Positions 48,923 to 58,490 of a stretch of 64,000 nucleotides of DNA are shown here, in pieces. This DNA is from JAGDVO01 sp964590075 [NCBI: uncultured Aquificales bacterium] (lineage in GTDB: Bacteria > Thermosulfidibacterota > Thermosulfidibacteria > Thermosulfidibacterales), in the NCBI GenBank assembly GCA_964590075.1, contig CAZPXS010000002.1:62001-126000 (forward strand). The letters are read 5' to 3'. A program made the translations under genes and the position numbers. Within the stretch, counting starts at the first letter, position 1. Each line of letters begins with the position of its first letter. The notes beneath the pieces are model-generated. The model saw only the letters and a list, made by a program, of their open reading frames with translations. It made no database searches and was not told the origin of the DNA.

Positions 48923-50233
48923 ATGAGGATAGCGGTAATTGGTGCTGGGTATGTTGGGGCAGTAACTGCAACCTGTTTTGCGGAATTTGGTAACGATGTT
49001 GTCTGTGTGGATAAGGTTAAAGAGAAGGTGGATACTTTTTCAAGGGGAGAGGTTCCTTTTTTCGAGCCAGGCTTGAAGGAACTGTTGGTTAATAATCTTA
49101 AGCAGAAAAGGCTGACCTTTACCACCGATATGGATAGTGCTATACAGTCTGCCCTGGTTGTCTTTATAGCGGTTGGTACCCCACCTAGAGGCGATGGTTC
49201 TGCCGATATTTCTTCAATAATAGATGTGGCAAAGAGGATAGCTGAGAACTTAAATAGTTATAAAGTCATAGTGACTAAAAGTACAGTACCCGTTGGTACT
49301 ACTTATCTAATAAGGGATGTGATAAATGAAAATAAAGTGAATAATGTTAGTTTTGACGTTGCTTCAAATCCGGAGTTTTTGAGAGAGGGTTCTGCCGTTT
49401 ATGACTTTATGCATCCCGATAGGGTGGTGATAGGTGCGGAAAGTGATACTGCTATTGCTATTCTAAGAGATCTTTATAGACCCCTATACCTTAGGGATAC
49501 TCCCTTTGTCTTTACCGATATTAAAACGGCGGAACTTATAAAGTATGTTTGTAATTCATTCCTCGCCATGAAGGTCTCCTTTATAAATGAGGTTGCGAAT
49601 ATATGTGATTTGGTGGGTTCTGATGTACATGTAGTTGCAAGGGCCATGGGTCTTGATGGTAGGATAGGACCGAAATTTCTGCATCCCGGTCCTGGATTTG
49701 GTGGTTCCTGTTTTCCCAAGGATACTATGGCGATGTTGAAGATAGCGGAAAGTCTGGGTTACGATTTTAAGTTGGTAAGGGCAACAATAGAGGTTAATAA
49801 TTTACAGAGGGAAAGATCGCTAAGAAAGATAGTGGATGTTCTGGGAGGTGATGTAGGGGGTAAAGTTATCGCGGTTTGGGGTCTCTCCTTTAAGCCCAAT
49901 ACCGATGATATTAGAGAGTCTCCTGCAATATATATAGTGAAGAGATTACTCGAGATGGGAGCGGTGGTTAAGGCCTACGATCCTGCAGCTCTTACTAATG
50001 CTACGCGGGAGATAAAACACCCTAATTTTGTTCCCGTTGATGATATGTATTCCGCCCTTACAGGTAGTGATTGCCTTGTTGTCGTTACCGAATGGAATCA
50101 ATTTAGGAATGCCGATATAGAGAGGATAAAAAGTGAATTGAAAAATCCCGTAGTTGTGGATCTTAGGAATGTTTATGATCCAGAGAAAATGAAAGCGCTC
50201 GGTTTCACCTATAGGGGAATGGGTAGATCTTAA
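48923..50233 (+). CDS. ugd: UDP-glucose 6-dehydrogenase
   Basis: A 436-residue nucleotide-sugar dehydrogenase. Rossmann motif GAGYVGAVTATCFAEFG, TKSTVPVGTT, and the catalytic cysteine in FGGSCFPKDT, which is the UDP-glucose branch. Provides UDP-glucuronate for surface polysaccharide. It begins 9 bases after the NlpD-like stop. Distinct from the WbpA-type enzyme at 24.4 kb. Confidence 0.95.
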   Translation: MRIAVIGAGYVGAVTATCFAEFGNDVVCVDKVKEKVDTFSRGEVPFFEPGLKELLVNNLKQKRLTFTTDMDSAIQSALVVFIAVGTPPRGDGSADISSIIDVAKRIAENLNSYKVIVTKSTVPVGTTYLIRDVINENKVNNVSFDVASNPEFLREGSAVYDFMHPDRVVIGAESDTAIAILRDLYRPLYLRDTPFVFTDIKTAELIKYVCNSFLAMKVSFINEVANICDLVGSDVHVVARAMGLDGRIGPKFLHPGPGFGGSCFPKDTMAMLKIAESLGYDFKLVRATIEVNNLQRERSLRKIVDVLGGDVGGKVIAVWGLSFKPNTDDIRESPAIYIVKRLLEMGAVVKAYDPAALTNATREIKHPNFVPVDDMYSALTGSDCLVVVTEWNQFRNADIERIKSELKNPVVVDLRNVYDPEKMKALGFTYRGMGRS

Positions 50234-50247
50234 TAAGGGAGAGGCCT

Positions 50248-50553
50248 ATGTATATCGTTGGTTATTTTATTGCTGGTATAGCAAAGATACTTTCATTCCT
50301 TCTAAACCTCTACACCTGGATTATCATAATTAGAGCTATTCTATCCTGGATTGGTATCGATGCTTGGCATCCGCATCCCCTCGTTAGATTTATATACGCT
50401 GTTACGGAGCCTGTCCTCAGACCGATAAGGAGGATAGTAAGACCTATAGGTTATGTGGATCTTTCTCCCCTAATAGTGATTCTTATCATATACTTCCTGC
50501 AGTTATGGCTAGTTCCAGTCCTATTGAGGTTATCTATGGAGTTAATTGGATGA
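50248..50553 (+). CDS. yggT: YggT-family membrane protein
   Basis: A 101-residue protein with two to three helices and the family sequence WHPHPLVRFIYAVTEPVLRP. Its role is unclear; it is linked to osmotic resistance and division in some bacteria. Usually next to yggU (DUF167), as here: their genes overlap by ATGA. Confidence 0.93.
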   Translation: MYIVGYFIAGIAKILSFLLNLYTWIIIIRAILSWIGIDAWHPHPLVRFIYAVTEPVLRPIRRIVRPIGYVDLSPLIVILIIYFLQLWLVPVLLRLSMELIG

Positions 50554-50843
50554 GTTTTTGGAGGGAGGAGAGGGAGGGTCTGTTACTTAACTGCAGGGTA
50601 ACTGTTAATGCCTCTAAAAGGAAGGCTGAGATAAAGGATGGATTTTTGAAGGTTTGGGTGACGGCGCAGAGGGAGAGGGGTAAGGCAAATGAAGAGCTAT
50701 TGGAATTTTTGGCTGATCTACTTGATATTCCAAAAAGTAGGATAAGGATAGTGAAGGGCGAATTGGATACAAATAAAGTTTTATTTATTTCTGGCTTAAC
50801 ATTTGATGAGTTTAAGAAGAAGGTGGGATCGTGGAAGAAATAA
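50550..50843 (+). CDS. yggU: DUF167 (YggU-family) protein
   Basis: A 97-residue protein with the DUF167 pattern: RVTVNASKRKAEIKDGFLKVWVTA, GKANEELLEFLADLL and the conserved IVKGELDTNKVL. Function unknown. Starting at ATG 50550 gives the ATGA overlap with yggT; an earlier frame from 50505 is in yggT. It overlaps mtnA by 13 bases. Confidence 0.9.
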   Translation: MSFWREEREGLLLNCRVTVNASKRKAEIKDGFLKVWVTAQRERGKANEELLEFLADLLDIPKSRIRIVKGELDTNKVLFISGLTFDEFKKKVGSWKK

Positions 50844-51877
50844 AGGCAATATGGCTCAATGATAACGATGAACTTGTCATACTCGATCAGAGAAAGCTCC
50901 CTCTAAGGGAAGAATACATCGTTTGTAGGGATTATAGAGAGGTGATAGTGGCGATTAAGGAGTTAGCTGTAAGAGGAGCTCCCCTTATCGGTATAGCTAC
51001 CGGTTATGGGGTTTACATTGCCCTCAGGGATGTTAGGGATGATCTATCTTTCGATGAGTTTTACAACTACTTCTTGAGGATTAAGGATGAGTTTGCCAAC
51101 AGTCGTCCTACAGCCAAGAACCTGTTTTTTGTGTTAGAGAGGATGGATGATCTTATAAAAAGTAATAGTATCCTTCCCGTATATAAGCTTAAAATGAAGG
51201 TTAGGGCCTTTGCCATCAAGATTGAGGAGGAGGAGAGGGAGGCAAGTTACAGGATTGCTGAAAATGGTACAGGTTTGATAAAAAAGAGAGCGAGAATACT
51301 TACTCATTGTAATACAGGTTCACTTGCAACAAGTGGCCCGGGTACAGCACTCGGTATAATAAAAGTTGCCTTTAGCAGGGGATTGGTGGAGGAGGTATTT
51401 GTTGATGAGACGAGGCCGCTTCTACAGGGGGCAAGATTAACCGCATGGGAGCTCGAAAAGCTCAACATACCCTATAGGATTATTTCTGATAACATGGCCG
51501 GTTATGTTATGTCTAAGGGGTTGGTAGATTATGTTATAGTTGGAGCGGATAGGATAACGCGGAAAGGGGATGTTGCCAATAAGATAGGCACCTATTCATT
51601 AGCTATTTTGTGCAAATATCATGGTATACCCTTTATAGTTGCTGCCCCTACAAGTACATTTGATACATCTATTCATGATGGTAGAGAGATAGTGATCGAA
51701 AATAGATCGGAAGAGGAGGTTTTAAATTTCGGTGGTGTAAGGGTTGCTCCTATATCCGCAAGGGCCTTTAATCCCGCCTTTGATGTTACACCTAATGAAC
51801 TCGTTAGTTTTATAGTTACTGAAAAGGGTGTACTTGAACCACCCTTTGAGGAGAGTATAGTGAAGTTACTGCCATGA
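50831..51877 (+). CDS. mtnA: S-methyl-5-thioribose-1-phosphate isomerase
   Basis: A 348-residue MtnA/eIF2B-like protein. VRGAPLIGIATGYG, ILTHCNTGSLATSGPGTALG with the active Cys, VDETRPLLQGARLTAWEL and VGADRI are family motifs. It works in the methionine salvage pathway on methylthioribose 1-phosphate. GTG start at 50831. Overlaps the ROK kinase gene by ATGA. No other mtn gene is near. Confidence 0.96.
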   Translation: MEEIKAIWLNDNDELVILDQRKLPLREEYIVCRDYREVIVAIKELAVRGAPLIGIATGYGVYIALRDVRDDLSFDEFYNYFLRIKDEFANSRPTAKNLFFVLERMDDLIKSNSILPVYKLKMKVRAFAIKIEEEEREASYRIAENGTGLIKKRARILTHCNTGSLATSGPGTALGIIKVAFSRGLVEEVFVDETRPLLQGARLTAWELEKLNIPYRIISDNMAGYVMSKGLVDYVIVGADRITRKGDVANKIGTYSLAILCKYHGIPFIVAAPTSTFDTSIHDGREIVIENRSEEEVLNFGGVRVAPISARAFNPAFDVTPNELVSFIVTEKGVLEPPFEESIVKLLP

Positions 51878-52815
51878 GCTTTCTGTGTATAGATTTCGGT
51901 GGGACCTATATAAAGTTTGGTGTTATAGATAGAGAGGAAGAGTTAAAACATTTCGATAAAATTCCTACCAGGGCTGAAAGGGGAGCCAATTTTGTACTGT
52001 CGAGATTGGTAGATGTTATTTTTAGGATGATATCTGAGTTTGATATAGAAGGGGTTAGTATAGCGGTTGCCTCTCCCTTGGATCCATATAGAGGAGTACT
52101 TTATAATCCACCAAATCTACCTGGTTTTGGAATTTTTGATCTTAAGAGGTACCTTGAGGATAGGATACCGGTTCCAATAGTTATGGATAACGATGCCAAT
52201 TTGTATGCCCTTGGCGAGTATTTCAGGGGCGCCGGTAAAGGATCCAGAGTTATGGTTGCCCTTACCCTGGGTACGGGGGTTGGTGGTGGTATAGTTTACG
52301 ACGGTAAAGTGTGGCATGGGGCTCATGGTTTTGGTGGTGAGTTAGGACATATAACGATCGATCCCAGGGGACCGAAATGTAACTGTGGTAACTATGGGTG
52401 TCTTGAGGCACTTGGTTCCACAAAATTTCTGGTGGATTTTGTAAGGGATAGACTTAAGGAAGGTGTGGCCTCTAAGTGTGTCTTTGTAAGAGATAGGTTG
52501 GATGGAAAGGCTATATATGAGTGTGCTAAAGAGGGCGATAGTATTGCTATAGAAGCCTTTGGTAGATTAGGGGTTAATCTTGGGATAGGTATTGCAACCA
52601 TAGCCAATATCTTTGATCCCGACTGTATTGTGGTTGGAGGTGGTTTAAGCGGAGCTTGGCAGTTTTTCTGGGATTCTATGATAGGTGAGTTTAGAAAACG
52701 GGCTTTGCCATCAGTGTCCGAGTATTGTAGTATAAAAAGAGCAGTGCTTGGTGATCTTTCCGCCATATGGGGTGGTTATTATAAAATAAAAAATCTGTCG
52801 GGGGGTGCTGTATGA
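51874..52815 (+). CDS. ROK-family sugar kinase (glucokinase-like)
   Basis: A 313-residue ROK protein. N-terminal DFGGTYIKFGV, DNDANLYALGEY, LTLGTGVGGGIV, and the zinc motif CNCGNYGCLEA with GHITID. It phosphorylates a hexose, most likely glucose, without an attached DNA-binding domain. It precedes and overlaps the FBP aldolase/phosphatase gene, so the pair may be tied to sugar metabolism. Confidence 0.93.
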   Translation: MSFLCIDFGGTYIKFGVIDREEELKHFDKIPTRAERGANFVLSRLVDVIFRMISEFDIEGVSIAVASPLDPYRGVLYNPPNLPGFGIFDLKRYLEDRIPVPIVMDNDANLYALGEYFRGAGKGSRVMVALTLGTGVGGGIVYDGKVWHGAHGFGGELGHITIDPRGPKCNCGNYGCLEALGSTKFLVDFVRDRLKEGVASKCVFVRDRLDGKAIYECAKEGDSIAIEAFGRLGVNLGIGIATIANIFDPDCIVVGGGLSGAWQFFWDSMIGEFRKRALPSVSEYCSIKRAVLGDLSAIWGGYYKIKNLSGGAV

Positions 52816-53912
52816 AAGTTACGGTTAGTGTTCTTAAGGCTGATGTTGGTGGCTTTGTTGGCCATAGTAACATGCATCCAAGACTGATAGAAATAGCAAG
52901 GGAGAGCTTGGATGCCGCTAAAATCGATGGTAAGATAATTGATTACTATGTTGCCTACTGCGGTGATGATCTCAATCTTATTGTAACCCATACCAAGGGC
53001 GAGGATAACTCTGAGATACATAAACTCGCCTGGGACGTGTTTTTAAGGTGCACTGAGGCTGCTAAGAAGCTGAAACTCTATGGTGCTGGACAAGACCTAT
53101 TATCCGATGCCTTTAGTGGCAACCTTAAGGGTATGGGGCCTGGTTACGCGGAGATGGAACTTGAGGAGAGAAAGAGTGAACCTATAATAATATTTATGGC
53201 CGATAAAACTTCCCCTGGGGCTTGGAATCTTCCTCTATATAAGATGTTTGCGGATCCCTTTAACACTCCGGGTCTTGTGATAGATCCCTCCATGCACGAT
53301 GGCTTTGTCTTTGAGGTCATGGACGTCCTTGAGAATAAGGTAGCTCTTCTTTCAACCCCTGAGGAAGCCTATGATTTACTGGTACTTATAGGCGCATCAT
53401 CGAGATACATGGTTAGGTCGGTTTATAGAAAGAGCGACGGTGCTATAGCTGCAAAGGCATCTGTACAGAGGCTTAACTTTATGGCGGGAAGATACGTTGG
53501 GAAAGACGATCCTGTTTTGATCGTTAGATGCCAGGCAGGTTTCCCAGCTGTGGGTGAGGTTTTGGAGGCCTTTGCATTTCCGCACCTTGTGGAGGGTTGG
53601 ATGAGGGGATCTCATAATGGTCCTCTTATGCCTGTTTCCTTTGAGGATGCAACTCCCTCCCGTTTCGATGGTCCTCCGAGGGTCATAGCCGCAGGATTCC
53701 AGTTATCGGAAGGTCAACTCATTGGGCCGGTTGATCTATTTAGGGATAGATCCTTCGACTACACTAGAGTCAAGGCTCTTGAAATTACTGACTATATGAG
53801 GAGGCACGGTCCATTTGAACCCCATAGGTTACATCTGGAAGAGATGGAGTATACTACTTTGCCCGAAGTTCTTAATAAACTCGGTTCAAGATTTAAGGAC
53901 GCGGGGGATTGA
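52812..53912 (+). CDS. fbp: Fructose-1,6-bisphosphate aldolase/phosphatase (class V FBPase)
   Basis: A 366-residue bifunctional enzyme that both condenses triose phosphates and removes the phosphate, making gluconeogenesis one-way. The N-terminal VSVLKADVGGFVGHSNMHP with metal His, YVAYCGDDLNLI, and LSDAFSGNLKGMGPG, MADKTSPGAWNLP and FDGPPRVIA are family motifs. It is best known from archaea and deep-branching thermophilic bacteria. Overlaps the ROK gene (ATGA) and ftsK. Confidence 0.97.
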   Translation: MKVTVSVLKADVGGFVGHSNMHPRLIEIARESLDAAKIDGKIIDYYVAYCGDDLNLIVTHTKGEDNSEIHKLAWDVFLRCTEAAKKLKLYGAGQDLLSDAFSGNLKGMGPGYAEMELEERKSEPIIIFMADKTSPGAWNLPLYKMFADPFNTPGLVIDPSMHDGFVFEVMDVLENKVALLSTPEEAYDLLVLIGASSRYMVRSVYRKSDGAIAAKASVQRLNFMAGRYVGKDDPVLIVRCQAGFPAVGEVLEAFAFPHLVEGWMRGSHNGPLMPVSFEDATPSRFDGPPRVIAAGFQLSEGQLIGPVDLFRDRSFDYTRVKALEITDYMRRHGPFEPHRLHLEEMEYTTLPEVLNKLGSRFKDAGD

Positions 53913-56110
53913 TGTACGAGAGGTTAAAAAAGGCATACGCGGTTTTGTTTATATCCCTTTCCCTTTACCTGGCCTTTAGCCTTCTACTAACGGTGAAGAG
54001 CGATTATTCTCTATACGTCGGTGATTTCGGTGCGAGGTACGGGGAGGAGAGTTGGCGTATGTTTGGAGTTTTAGGTTTTCTCCTCCCCTCTTTACTTTTT
54101 ATAACCGGTTTAGCCTTTATCTATAGAAATAGAAAGGCTCTTATAATTTCCGCTATTCACGTTATTGTGATTATATTTCTTCTTGAGATGATATTTGCCG
54201 TATTCTTTAGAGGCTTTCTTGCGGGAGCCTTTGGTATAACGGTTAGTAGCCTTCTAGAGAAGGCTCTTGGTAGGGTTGGTTCCTACTTTGTTGTGGTAAC
54301 TCTCGTTGTTCTTTACCTACTTTTCCTTGAGTTTGAGAATCTTATTCTTGGCCTATTTAGGCTAAGGGATAGGTTGAGGGTAGAGGAGAATATTGAGGAT
54401 AATGGAACTTCTAATAATAGTTATGGGAAGATTACTGGAGAGGATGAGTATGGTAGTGGGGAGAAACATATTGAAAGGGTAGAAAAGAGGGCGGAAATTA
54501 GGGAGGAGGTTGAGTCTTATTCATCCGATGGTAAGGTTGAAGGTAAAGAGACACGTGATAAGATTTTGGGAAAGGTGGAATATAGTGAGGACGATTCTAA
54601 AAGGAGAGGATCCATAAGGATAGTTGAGGGAGAGGGTGATTTGGGAAGTGTTTTGACACCGGGTAACAATGTTTTGACCGAAGAGATTGAGGAAGTGCCA
54701 AGGTTTTCGGTAAGGGAGTATAAGTTGCCTCCTCCTGATCTTATAAAGCCACCTGTAAGACCAAAGAGTAAGATAGATAGAAAACAACTCGAGTTAAAGG
54801 CTCAGATATTGGAAGAGAAGTTAAGGGATTTTGGGGTTTCAGGTAGGGTCGTTAGCATACACTACGGTCCCGTTGTTAGTATGTTTGAATTTAAGCCAGC
54901 CCCTGGTGTTAAGATAAGTAAATTGTTGAATTTGCAGGATGATATAGCCGTTGCTATGAAGGCTGGTACGGTGAGGGTTGTGGCTCCTATTCCTGGTAGA
55001 GATACGGTTGGGATAGAGCTACCCAACGATGAGAGGGAGGAGGTTTTATTTTCCGAGATAGTTGAGTCCGATGTTTTTCAGGAGTTTTCTAGTCCCTTAA
55101 CCCTTATACTTGGTAAGGATATATTCGGTAAGCCTTTTGTTACCGATCTAAGGAAGATGCCACATCTACTTGTTGCTGGAGCCACAGGCTCTGGTAAAAG
55201 TGTTGGTCTTAACGCTATGATATGTAGTATTCTTTTTAAGGCGACTCCGGATGAGGTTAAGTTTATCCTTGTGGATCCTAAGATGCTGGAGTTTTCGGTT
55301 TATAATGGTATTCCCCATCTCATAACTCCAGTCATAACGGATCCCAAAAAGGCTGCAACTGCCCTCTCATGGGCTACAAATGAGATGGAAAGGAGATACA
55401 AGATTCTTACAGAGCTCGGGGTTAGGAATATAGAGAAGTATAACGCCAAGGCTAGCGAAAAGTTGCCCTATATAGTTATAGTTGTCGATGAGTTTGCCGA
55501 TCTTATGATGGTAGCGGGAAGGGAGGTAGAGCTATACATAGCGAGGTTAGCACAGAAGGCTAGGGCATCGGGTATTCATCTCATAGTTGCTACTCAGAGG
55601 CCTTCGGTTGATGTAATTACGGGTCTCATAAAGGCTAATTTCCCCTGCAGGATAGCCTTTAAGGTTAGCTCTAGGGTTGACTCGAGAACCGTCCTTGATG
55701 TGATGGGAGCGGAGAAGTTACTTGGTAATGGGGATATGTTGTTCATGCCTCCCGGTAGGACCGATCTGATAAGGTTGCATGGAGCCTATATATCGGATAG
55801 TGAGATAGAAAGGATAGTTAAGTGGTGGAAGGATCAGGGTGAGCCTGAGTACAAGGTTGAAGAGATATTCGAAAAACCGGTTGTAAATGGGGTTGACGAT
55901 AAGGGTAGCGATTACGATGAGCTCTATGAGGAAGCTGTTAACTTTGTGATGTCCCTTGGGTATGCCTCTGCCAGTATGTTACAGAGGCATTTTAAGATAG
56001 GTTACAACAGAGCCGCTAGACTTATAGAGATGATGGAAAAGGAAGGTATAGTAGGACCTGCCCAGGGTGCAAAGCCCCGTGAAGTCCTCAAGAGGTTAAA
56101 GGAGGACTGA
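53912..56110 (+). CDS. ftsK: DNA translocase FtsK
   Basis: A 732-residue protein. Four N-terminal membrane helices (to about residue 150), a variable charged linker (about 155-270), the alpha/beta motor with Walker A GATGSGKSV (about 422) and Walker B IVVDEFADL, and a C-terminal winged-helix gamma domain (SASMLQRHFKIGYNRAARLI). It moves DNA at the septum and drives chromosome dimer resolution. ATG at 53912 is one base into the FBPase stop. Confidence 0.97.
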   Translation: MYERLKKAYAVLFISLSLYLAFSLLLTVKSDYSLYVGDFGARYGEESWRMFGVLGFLLPSLLFITGLAFIYRNRKALIISAIHVIVIIFLLEMIFAVFFRGFLAGAFGITVSSLLEKALGRVGSYFVVVTLVVLYLLFLEFENLILGLFRLRDRLRVEENIEDNGTSNNSYGKITGEDEYGSGEKHIERVEKRAEIREEVESYSSDGKVEGKETRDKILGKVEYSEDDSKRRGSIRIVEGEGDLGSVLTPGNNVLTEEIEEVPRFSVREYKLPPPDLIKPPVRPKSKIDRKQLELKAQILEEKLRDFGVSGRVVSIHYGPVVSMFEFKPAPGVKISKLLNLQDDIAVAMKAGTVRVVAPIPGRDTVGIELPNDEREEVLFSEIVESDVFQEFSSPLTLILGKDIFGKPFVTDLRKMPHLLVAGATGSGKSVGLNAMICSILFKATPDEVKFILVDPKMLEFSVYNGIPHLITPVITDPKKAATALSWATNEMERRYKILTELGVRNIEKYNAKASEKLPYIVIVVDEFADLMMVAGREVELYIARLAQKARASGIHLIVATQRPSVDVITGLIKANFPCRIAFKVSSRVDSRTVLDVMGAEKLLGNGDMLFMPPGRTDLIRLHGAYISDSEIERIVKWWKDQGEPEYKVEEIFEKPVVNGVDDKGSDYDELYEEAVNFVMSLGYASASMLQRHFKIGYNRAARLIEMMEKEGIVGPAQGAKPREVLKRLKED

Positions 56111-56117
56111 ACCACTT

Positions 56118-56591
56118 TTAAATTTTAAATTTCTGTATACTTTCAAGATCCAGATTTTCCAACCATTCTTTAAGGAGCTTTTCCTTCTCCTCGAGGTTTA
56201 TACAGTTAGCTTTGTTGAGTACTTCCTGCTTTACGTATATGGGAGCTTGCATTCTAAGAGCTATAGCTATAGCATCGCTCGGTCTTGAGTCTACCTCTAT
56301 GGTTCCTGCCTCTGTGGATAGGAATATGGAAGCGTAGAAGGTGTTTTCCACGAGATCTCTTACCACTACCTTTTCGATGGTTACGTTGAGACTATCGAGC
56401 ATACTCTTGATCAGATCATGTGTCATAGGTCTTGGTGTTATTATATTCTCTAAGGACATGGCTATAGCGTTAGCTTCAAATAATCCTATCCATATTGGGA
56501 GGGCGATTTTTTCCTCCTCATCCCTCAATATTACAACCGGGTTGTTTGTTATAGGATCCAGTATTACCCTTGCAACCTTCATCCTCATCAT
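56118..56591 (-). CDS. Bifunctional nuclease family protein (DUF151)
   Basis: A 157-residue BFN protein: [50 protein letters not shown]. Members from plants and Thermotoga have been described with DNase/RNase activity. MMRMKVARV starts after GGGAGG (spacing six) in the antisense reading, so ATG 56591 is chosen. It overlaps the 3' end of miaB by 74 bases on the same strand. Confidence 0.92.
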   Translation of the reverse strand: MMRMKVARVILDPITNNPVVILRDEEEKIALPIWIGLFEANAIAMSLENIITPRPMTHDLIKSMLDSLNVTIEKVVVRDLVENTFYASIFLSTEAGTIEVDSRPSDAIAIALRMQAPIYVKQEVLNKANCINLEEKEKLLKEWLENLDLESIQKFKI

Positions 56592-57891
56592 CCTTGTCCT
56601 CCCTAACAATTTCTCCTGTAAGTTCGTACATTTTTGCATCCACTATTCTAACTTTTAAAATATAACCTAATTTAGATTTGTCACCCTTTGCCTTAACAAT
56701 TTTAAATGTCCTTGTCCTTCCTATTAACCACCCATCCTCATAGCTGTCAAATAGAACATCCACGACTTTCCCTATATAGGCCTTGCTCAGCCTTTCGGTT
56801 ATAGCATCCTGCTTTTCAAGAAGTCTATTTAATCTATCCTTCTTAACTTCCAAAGGTACATCGTCTTTCATTGTTTTAGCTGCTGTTGTGTATTCCCTCG
56901 GATTATAAATAAAGGCAAATATTCCCTCATACTCAACTTTCTCAATTAGATCCATTGTCTCCATAAAGTCCTCTTCGCTTTCGGTAGGGAATCCAACTAT
57001 AAAGTCACTGGTGAATGCAAAGTATTTACCATAGGATCTTATCTTTTCTATTATCTCCATATAACGTTCTTTTGTGTACTTTCTGTTCATAAGTTCTAAT
57101 ATTCTATTAGATCCACTTTGGGCGGGAAGATGTATATATTCACATATCTTAGGATTTGTTGCTATTAACTCTATAAGTTCATCTGAGAAGTCCTTTGGAT
57201 GACTAGTGATGAATCTTATCCATTCTATACCCTCTATCCGGGATACTTTGTCTAGTAATTCCACAAAGCTTGTACCTATGTTTTTGCCGTAGGAGTTAAC
57301 ATTCTGTCCCAAAAGAATTATCTCCTTGTAACCCTGATCGGCAAGTCTTTTTACCTCTTCCAGAATTTCACCCATTGGTCTACTTACCTCTCTACCTCTA
57401 ACGAAAGGTACTATACAGTAGCTACAGAAGTTATCACAACCCTCCATAACGGTTATATAGGCTCTGTAGGGGTTCTCCCTTTTAACCGGGAAGGAGAGAT
57501 CGGTTATTCTACAGGTTGCATCTATTTCCACATAAACGCTCTTTATACCTCTTTCGGCTAATTGTATAGCATCCGTTATCCTATATATATTTCTTGGACC
57601 TATCACAAAGCTAACATATGGGAATTGTTCGAGTATTCTCTTTCCATCCTTTTTTGCAACACAACCTGCAATCCCTATTATTTTGCCCATTCTTTTATAC
57701 CTACCTATTTCGCTATAGGCCTTCTGAACGGGTTTTTCTCTAACAGCGCAGGTGTTGAGAATAATTATATCGGCTTCCCTTTCGTTTGCAGCTTCCTGGT
57801 AACCGTAGTGTTCGAGTGTTCCTTTCATCTTTTCCGTATCGTGTTCGTTCATCTGACAGCCAAATGTTTTTATGTAGTATTTCTTAGCCAT
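56518..57891 (-). CDS. miaB: tRNA-2-methylthio-N6-dimethylallyladenosine synthase
   Basis: A 457-residue radical-SAM enzyme. Three N-terminal cluster Cys in [18 protein letters not shown] and IAGCVAKK; radical-SAM motif [21 protein letters not shown] domain at the C-terminus. It adds a methylthio group to A37 of some tRNAs. ATG at 57891 follows GAGGGGGG; a longer frame (57951) is less likely. The C-terminal ~25 residues beyond TRAM are unusual and polar, within the overlap with the BFN gene. Confidence 0.96.
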   Translation of the reverse strand: MAKKYYIKTFGCQMNEHDTEKMKGTLEHYGYQEAANEREADIIILNTCAVREKPVQKAYSEIGRYKRMGKIIGIAGCVAKKDGKRILEQFPYVSFVIGPRNIYRITDAIQLAERGIKSVYVEIDATCRITDLSFPVKRENPYRAYITVMEGCDNFCSYCIVPFVRGREVSRPMGEILEEVKRLADQGYKEIILLGQNVNSYGKNIGTSFVELLDKVSRIEGIEWIRFITSHPKDFSDELIELIATNPKICEYIHLPAQSGSNRILELMNRKYTKERYMEIIEKIRSYGKYFAFTSDFIVGFPTESEEDFMETMDLIEKVEYEGIFAFIYNPREYTTAAKTMKDDVPLEVKKDRLNRLLEKQDAITERLSKAYIGKVVDVLFDSYEDGWLIGRTRTFKIVKAKGDKSKLGYILKVRIVDAKMYELTGEIVREDKDDEDEGCKGNTGSYNKQPGCNIEG

Positions 57892-57933
57892 TTTGCCCCC
57901 CTCAGGTAAATCGCTAAACTTTTTAGAAATCAC

Positions 57934-57961
57934 TTGAATTTGTAACATCAAGTAGTATACT
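57934..57961 (+). promoter_or_regulatory. Sigma-70-type promoter for the rimP-nusA-infB operon
   Basis: TTGAAT (57934-57939), 16-base spacer, TATACT (57956-57961); transcript start expected near 57968. It lies in the divergent gap between miaB and rimP. Confidence 0.65.
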
Positions 57962-58009
57962 TATTTACAATTGGACATAATTGCAAGGGTGGATTATATA
58001 GAGGTTGCT

Positions 58010-58489
58010 ATGAGAGGACAAGAGATAGAAAGGAAGGTGGAAGAGTTGTTGTCTCCTATACTGGATAGACTGAATTTGGTTTTATACGATATTGAGTGGT
58101 TATCGGCTGGTAGATACAACTACCTTAGGATATTTATAGATAAGGAGGGTGGAGTCACTATAAGGGACTGCGAGATTGTTAGTAAAGAGTTGAGCGAGAT
58201 ACTGGATAGGGAAGATTTTATAGATGTGAGTTACTATCTTGAGGTTTCCTCTCCCGGTTTAACAAGGGAGTTGAAGAAACCTAAGCATTTTATGAAGAGT
58301 GTTGGTTGTCTTGTTAGGTTTGTAGTTAAGGAAAGTGGAGGGCAGAGGGAACTTGTTGGTAGACTTGTTAATGCCGATGAGGAGGGGGCTGAGTTTGTTA
58401 TTGATGAGGATAGGGAGTGGTTCTCCTACGATGATATAGTAAAGGCCAAGCTTGTTTACGAGGAAAGAAAGGAGAAAGGAGGAAGGTAA
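58010..58489 (+). CDS. rimP: Ribosome maturation factor RimP
   Basis: A 159-residue RimP protein: YDIEWLSAGRYNYLRIFID, IRDCEIVSKELSEIL, and the signature YLEVSSPGLTRELK. Helps 30S maturation. The ATG at 58010 has AGAGG upstream; an upstream TTG at 57971 is possible. First gene of the conserved nusA-infB operon. Confidence 0.93.
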   Translation: MRGQEIERKVEELLSPILDRLNLVLYDIEWLSAGRYNYLRIFIDKEGGVTIRDCEIVSKELSEILDREDFIDVSYYLEVSSPGLTRELKKPKHFMKSVGCLVRFVVKESGGQRELVGRLVNADEEGAEFVIDEDREWFSYDDIVKAKLVYEERKEKGGR

Positions 58490-58490
58490 G